Assembly (NCBI GenBank): GCA_902796625.1
Contig: CADBPX010000026.1
Location: 1 to 8,782 of the forward strand
From: an uncultured Pseudomonadota bacterium
GTDB lineage: Bacteria; Pseudomonadota; Alphaproteobacteria; RF32; CAG-239
DNA length: 8,782 nucleotides
Direction: 5' to 3'
Part shown: piece after piece, positions 5,694 through 8,782 of the stretch
Layout: each line of letters opens with the position of its first letter
Numbering within the stretch: the first letter of the stretch is position 1
Notes under the pieces: generated by a model
What the model saw: the letters and a program-made list of their open reading frames with translations, nothing else
Database searches by the model: none
Told to the model about the DNA's origin: nothing
Translations under genes and position numbers: made by a program

Positions 5694-8360
5694 TCAGCGA
5701 CCGACATACTCTCTAATAACAACTTTAGGTTTGGCTGGTGTAGTATTAGTTTTTGAGGTATTGTCGGCATTTGGGTTTTCTGCGACGGTCGGCGTTGTCG
5801 ACGAATTATCCGGTGTTTGCGTCTGTTCATTTGTCGGAGCTTTTGTCATTTCAGCAGGATGAACAGCTTCATCGGCCGGTGCCAAATCAGTTCGCGGAGC
5901 ATTAATAACTTTATGGGCTAAATCCTCATTGAAATGGCCGTTGCCGCGCGTTCCAAGCTGTTGGATGGCTCGCTCAGTTCCGGCTTGTTCTTCCGGTGTC
6001 ATTACGTGCGTTGAACCGTCATCATGATTAATGACCACGCCTTGTTTGCCGCCATTTTCATCAATGGTTAAAATGCGAGTTTCACGCATGGTAGCTGTAT
6101 CGCAATCAACACGATATCCTTCATCACCTTGGGTTAACGAAATACTATCATCACCTTGCGTATTATTAAATAATTCCTCCGAGTTGTGCAGTTCCGGCAT
6201 GGTTATTGTCGGCGTTACCGGTGCATCTTGGTGGTTTTCCGTTGTTTTACTTCCTTGGTCGGAATTATTATCATCAGTAGGTGTTGCATCGGGTGTTTCA
6301 TTAGTTGGATTATCGTTACTTGTCGGAGTACTATTATTTGGTGCGGCCGGCTCAAGATGTTCATGCGGTTCATGGCGCGGAGAATCAGAGTGTGAAGATC
6401 CGTCGTCAGAAGGTCTGTGGTGAGAAGATGAATGTCTGCTTGGGGTATCTTCATGGCGATCCTCATGGTGATCTTCGTGGGAATTTTCCTCGGCCGGAGT
6501 ATCATTTGGTGTTACTTCATCATTTAACTGAGTATTATCAGAATGAGGTAGCTCTGTATTAATACTGTCATTTTGTGCTATGTTGGTTGTATCCGGTTGT
6601 TCGTTAAGAGAAGTCTGTGGATCGGTGGTCGGAGCCGGTGATGGTTCGGCAGACATATTTTCGGCAATTGTTTCTCCAACCCAGCCGTTAATTGCCATAC
6701 CTATGGCTGTTCCGGCAATAGCGCCGATTGCCTGTTGTTTGGCAGTTTTGAAATCTCCTTTGACCGCAGATTTGGCAGCCGCCCACAAACCGGAACCGAC
6801 ACCAACAGAAATTGCACCGGCGCGAGAGTAGGTTGCTAATTGAGCTAAATTTTCTGCTCCCAAAACAGTGTTGCTTATTCCGGCTATAGCTGTTATGGCA
6901 CCGAGCCCGACTAAGGCAACTTGATCTTTATTTTTTTTGCAATAATCAAATAAACTGAGCTCTTGCTTTTGCGCTTCAGACTTCATTTCCTGAAAAGCTT
7001 TAAATGTTTTGTAGGCACCATAAGTTGATGCTGCTATCGGTCCGGCTAAAGCCAAAGTGCCGGAAATAAGTGCTGTTCTGGCGGCGGTTTTGCATAAAGG
7101 CCAAAGTGTTGGATGTTTCTGTTTCATTTTGCCATCGAAAGCATGGGCTTTTTCTTGCAAATCTGTAATGCCGGTTTTTTTCGCCAGGAATGAGGCAAAG
7201 GTATTAATCTTTTCAAAATGAACGGCAAAGGTTGAATTTATGACTTTGTCTGAAACAGGTATTTTATCATTATCCGGTTGTTGCGGATTTAGCGGTTCGC
7301 CGTTCATAATATTTTGGTAACGAAAGCTGATATCGTTTTTAATTTCTTCCATCTGTTCAGGCAAAATATCATCTGTCGAATTTAATTTTTGGGCCTTAAC
7401 GATGTCTTCGGCGATTTGGTTAACAATGAGATTTTGCGTTATCAAATCCATTTCGTCAAAAATGCTAGTTTCCAGCATTTCTGCGCTAACTGGCATATGT
7501 TCAGGTAAATAAGATTGTTTTACCCTCATTTGCGCCAGTTCATAGACATTTTGCAGCAAATCGGTGCGTTGTTCACCTTTTTCATTAACCATACGTTGGT
7601 AAACTTTGTTTAAGTTATTCATTCGGTCATTTGTAAAGTGACCATCATCATCTTGAGCCCATATACTCTTTTCTACAGTCGGCATAGCTTCATTTATTTG
7701 TTCGTATTTTTGCTGAATTATTTCAATCTGTTCAGTAGATAATGGAGCTTCGCGATCCCAACCCAATAAATTTCTATCGTTAGGATCCAGTACCCAGTCC
7801 CATGCTTCTTCTGAAGTTGATTGATCATCTTCATCATATTGAATTGTCGTTGGCTCTTGATTATCAGATGGTTCATCATATTCATCACCATCTTGGACAT
7901 TTTCGTCAGGTTCGTTATTAAGCGGATTTTCTACAGGAGCATCTTGCGGATTTTGTGGCTCTTCATCATTTAAAGTTTCCGGCTCTGGAGGCAATTCATT
8001 CTCTTGACCTTGACTTTCGGCAATTAATTCTTGTTCCCTTTGAGCAATTCGGGCAGCCAACTGGTCGGCAATGCCGCTGTATTGACCGTTTACGTGTGAC
8101 GAAAATGTATTTAGCAACTCTTTTATAGACGATAATTCATCAGCGTTAAAGTTGAAGTCTACCCGATCAACCAGCAAACGTATATGTGAATCAGCGCTGT
8201 CATGTAAAAGTCGGTATGATACTTCATCTTTTTCTGCCAGATCCAGATTTTGATAATCATTTTCCAATGCAACCAATTCTTCCGGCGTGGCCTGTGTCAT
8301 TAAAAAACGCAGTTGCGTTATTTCATCCATTTGTTTAAATTCATGCCAAGTTTTAACCAT
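5694..8360 (-). CDS. Large modular protein of unknown function: acidic N-terminus, glycine-zipper hydrophobic core, His-rich linker
   Basis: I do not recognise a family. The frame opens at 8366, but GGAG (8367-8370) touches that ATG directly while lying 6 nt before the ATG at 8358-8360, so I choose the latter (888 residues). Residues 1-115 look helical and charged with no signal peptide. About 118-190 is very acidic and Pro/Asn-rich. About 190-420 is a predicted helical region. About 423-570 holds several Gly/Ala-rich hydrophobic stretches, including a GxxxGxxxG zipper (GAIAGTAIG), that could insert in a membrane. About 571-722 is low-complexity (Asn, Thr, Pro, Asp, Ser) with 11 His in 44 residues around HEDHHEDRHED. 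About 723-822 may be a small folded domain, and a disordered tail ends in a basic VVIREYVGR. It is a single-gene unit with its own promoter. A membrane-associated or secreted host-interaction protein is possible but is only inference. Codon use resembles its neighbours and no frameshift is seen. Confidence 0.88.
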   Translation of the reverse strand: MVKTWHEFKQMDEITQLRFLMTQATPEELVALENDYQNLDLAEKDEVSYRLLHDSADSHIRLLVDRVDFNFNADELSSIKELLNTFSSHVNGQYSGIADQLAARIAQREQELIAESQGQENELPPEPETLNDEEPQNPQDAPVENPLNNEPDENVQDGDEYDEPSDNQEPTTIQYDEDDQSTSEEAWDWVLDPNDRNLLGWDREAPLSTEQIEIIQQKYEQINEAMPTVEKSIWAQDDDGHFTNDRMNNLNKVYQRMVNEKGEQRTDLLQNVYELAQMRVKQSYLPEHMPVSAEMLETSIFDEMDLITQNLIVNQIAEDIVKAQKLNSTDDILPEQMEEIKNDISFRYQNIMNGEPLNPQQPDNDKIPVSDKVINSTFAVHFEKINTFASFLAKKTGITDLQEKAHAFDGKMKQKHPTLWPLCKTAARTALISGTLALAGPIAASTYGAYKTFKAFQEMKSEAQKQELSLFDYCKKNKDQVALVGLGAITAIAGISNTVLGAENLAQLATYSRAGAISVGVGSGLWAAAKSAVKGDFKTAKQQAIGAIAGTAIGMAINGWVGETIAENMSAEPSPAPTTDPQTSLNEQPDTTNIAQNDSINTELPHSDNTQLNDEVTPNDTPAEENSHEDHHEDRHEDTPSRHSSSHHRPSDDGSSHSDSPRHEPHEHLEPAAPNNSTPTSNDNPTNETPDATPTDDNNSDQGSKTTENHQDAPVTPTITMPELHNSEELFNNTQGDDSISLTQGDEGYRVDCDTATMRETRILTIDENGGKQGVVINHDDGSTHVMTPEEQAGTERAIQQLGTRGNGHFNEDLAHKVINAPRTDLAPADEAVHPAEMTKAPTNEQTQTPDNSSTTPTVAENPNADNTSKTNTTPAKPKVVIREYVGR

Positions 8361-8391
8361 GTTCATCTCCGTTATTTGCCGATTTTAAATT

Positions 8392-8420
8392 ATTCTAGAC
8401 TATTTTTAGACAAAAGTCAA
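8392..8420 (-). promoter_or_regulatory. Sigma70-type promoter of the 888-residue protein gene
   Basis: On the minus strand, TTGACT (complement of 8415-8420) and TAGAAT (complement of 8392-8397) are separated by exactly 17 bp, each matching consensus in five of six positions. Transcription would start near 8385, giving a leader of about 25 nt that carries the GGAG Shine-Dalgarno at 8367-8370. Confidence 0.75.
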
Positions 8421-8462
8421 TATGTTTAGCTATTATAATGTCTGAATAGTAAAAATTTTCAT

Positions 8463-8555
8463 ATTGTAACAATTTGAAATATATTTTTAAAAGCATTTTA
8501 AGAATATTTATGATATATCATGCTCATAAATTTGTATTTAGCTAACTATAAAGGA
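8463..8555 (+). promoter_or_regulatory. AT-rich upstream region of the oxidoreductase gene with palindromes
   Basis: It holds a perfect 12-bp palindrome ATGATATATCAT (8510-8521) overlapping a possible -10 TATGAT (8509-8514), and an operator-like ATTGT-A-ACAAT (8463-8473). No convincing -35 stands at the right distance. AAGGA (8551-8555) is the Shine-Dalgarno, 8 nt before the ATG at 8564. The palindromes could be operators, but AT-rich DNA produces such symmetry easily. Confidence 0.3.
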
Positions 8556-8563
8556 TTTATTTA

Positions 8564-8782
8564 ATGACAAACACAGTAAGAGTTGCCGTTATCGGTGCCG
8601 GTATGATGGGAAAAAACCATATCAGAACTTATAAAAATATGCCGGGTGTAGAGCTTGTCGGGGTTTATGATGTTTTTGCGCAAGCAGCGCAAAGTGCCGC
8701 CGAAACTTTCGGTGTTAAGGCCTTTTCTTCTATGGACGAGGTGGCCGCTAATGTTGATGCGGTTAGTGTGGTTACAACTTCT
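8564..8782 (+). CDS. Gfo/Idh/MocA-family NAD(P)-dependent oxidoreductase, N-terminal part
   Basis: The 73 codons visible run off the window. The protein begins MTNTVRVAVIGAGMMGKNHI: a beta strand, then the dinucleotide-binding GxGxxG motif (GAGMMG, residues 11-16), followed by NHIRTY, and a second strand VELVGVYD whose Asp (D38) would contact the cofactor ribose and suggests NAD preference. A strand VDAVSVVTTS ends the visible part, at the place where family members carry a conserved substrate-proximal segment. This is the Rossmann half of a sugar or sugar-nucleotide dehydrogenase; the tone is like UDP-N-acetylglucosamine 3-dehydrogenases, but the C-terminal substrate domain is missing, so the substrate cannot be named. 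AAGGA 8 nt upstream supports the start. Transcribed divergently from the minus-strand gene. Confidence 0.9.
   Translation, partial: MTNTVRVAVIGAGMMGKNHIRTYKNMPGVELVGVYDVFAQAAQSAAETFGVKAFSSMDEVAANVDAVSVVTTS

Noticed and set aside
5501..5830. Minus-strand 109-codon frame overlapping the end of ileS and the convergent gene
   Set aside because: It lies across two well-supported genes and the terminator, without a ribosome-binding site; a shadow frame.
6031..6423. Plus-strand 130-codon frame antisense to the large minus-strand gene
   Set aside because: It arises from the low-complexity linker of the real gene and has a composition typical of reversed Asn/Thr/Pro/Asp codons; no start signal.
8364..8366. 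The more upstream ATG as start of the minus-strand gene
   Set aside because: GGAG abuts this codon with no spacer, whereas the ATG two codons later has the normal 6-nt distance.

Overview
The window is a moderately AT-rich bacterial segment with four ordinary genes, two of them cut by the window edges. The taxon cannot be fixed from the sequence. A eukaryotic/archaeal-like (type 2) isoleucyl-tRNA synthetase, the AT bias and a large unfamiliar low-complexity protein would fit a host-associated Gram-negative lineage such as an AT-rich alphaproteobacterium. That placement is inference.

Layout. Positions 1-1911 (+) hold the C-terminal 636 residues of a large, Gly/Asn/Asp-rich, probably exported protein, possibly PilV-like, closed by a strong intrinsic terminator. 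Positions 1957-2341 have no gene but are packed with secondary structure. Four hairpin elements (1966-2183) share one design: a 6-bp outer stem ending in CCT/AGG, a 3-nt TCA bulge on one arm, and an inner stem that differs in sequence between copies yet stays fully paired. They lie in alternating orientation as two pairs. A larger compound inverted repeat (2217-2308) follows. Positions 2363-2536 are the control region of ileS: a sigma70-like promoter, then a short reading frame with a good Shine-Dalgarno encoding MAVFAIYSIINIIP, with five Ile in 14 residues, then ileS itself (2537-5629). A short Ile-rich frame directly upstream of ileS is the classical sign of ribosome-mediated attenuation. 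The leader RNA also holds mutually exclusive pairings, one of which would cover the ileS Shine-Dalgarno.

A nearly symmetric terminator (5647-5683) separates ileS from a convergent gene (5694-8360, -) for an 888-residue protein of unknown function. That protein has an acidic N-terminal part, a Gly/Ala-rich hydrophobic centre with a GxxxGxxxG glycine zipper, a His-rich disordered linker and a small C-terminal region that may be folded. It has its own well-formed promoter (8392-8420, -). Divergent from it, at 8564, starts a Gfo/Idh/MocA-family NAD(P)-dependent oxidoreductase that runs off the window.

The genes do not form an obvious pathway; each seems to be its own transcription unit. The points most worth follow-up are the ileS leader peptide/attenuator and the hairpin family with variable stems and a fixed bulge.
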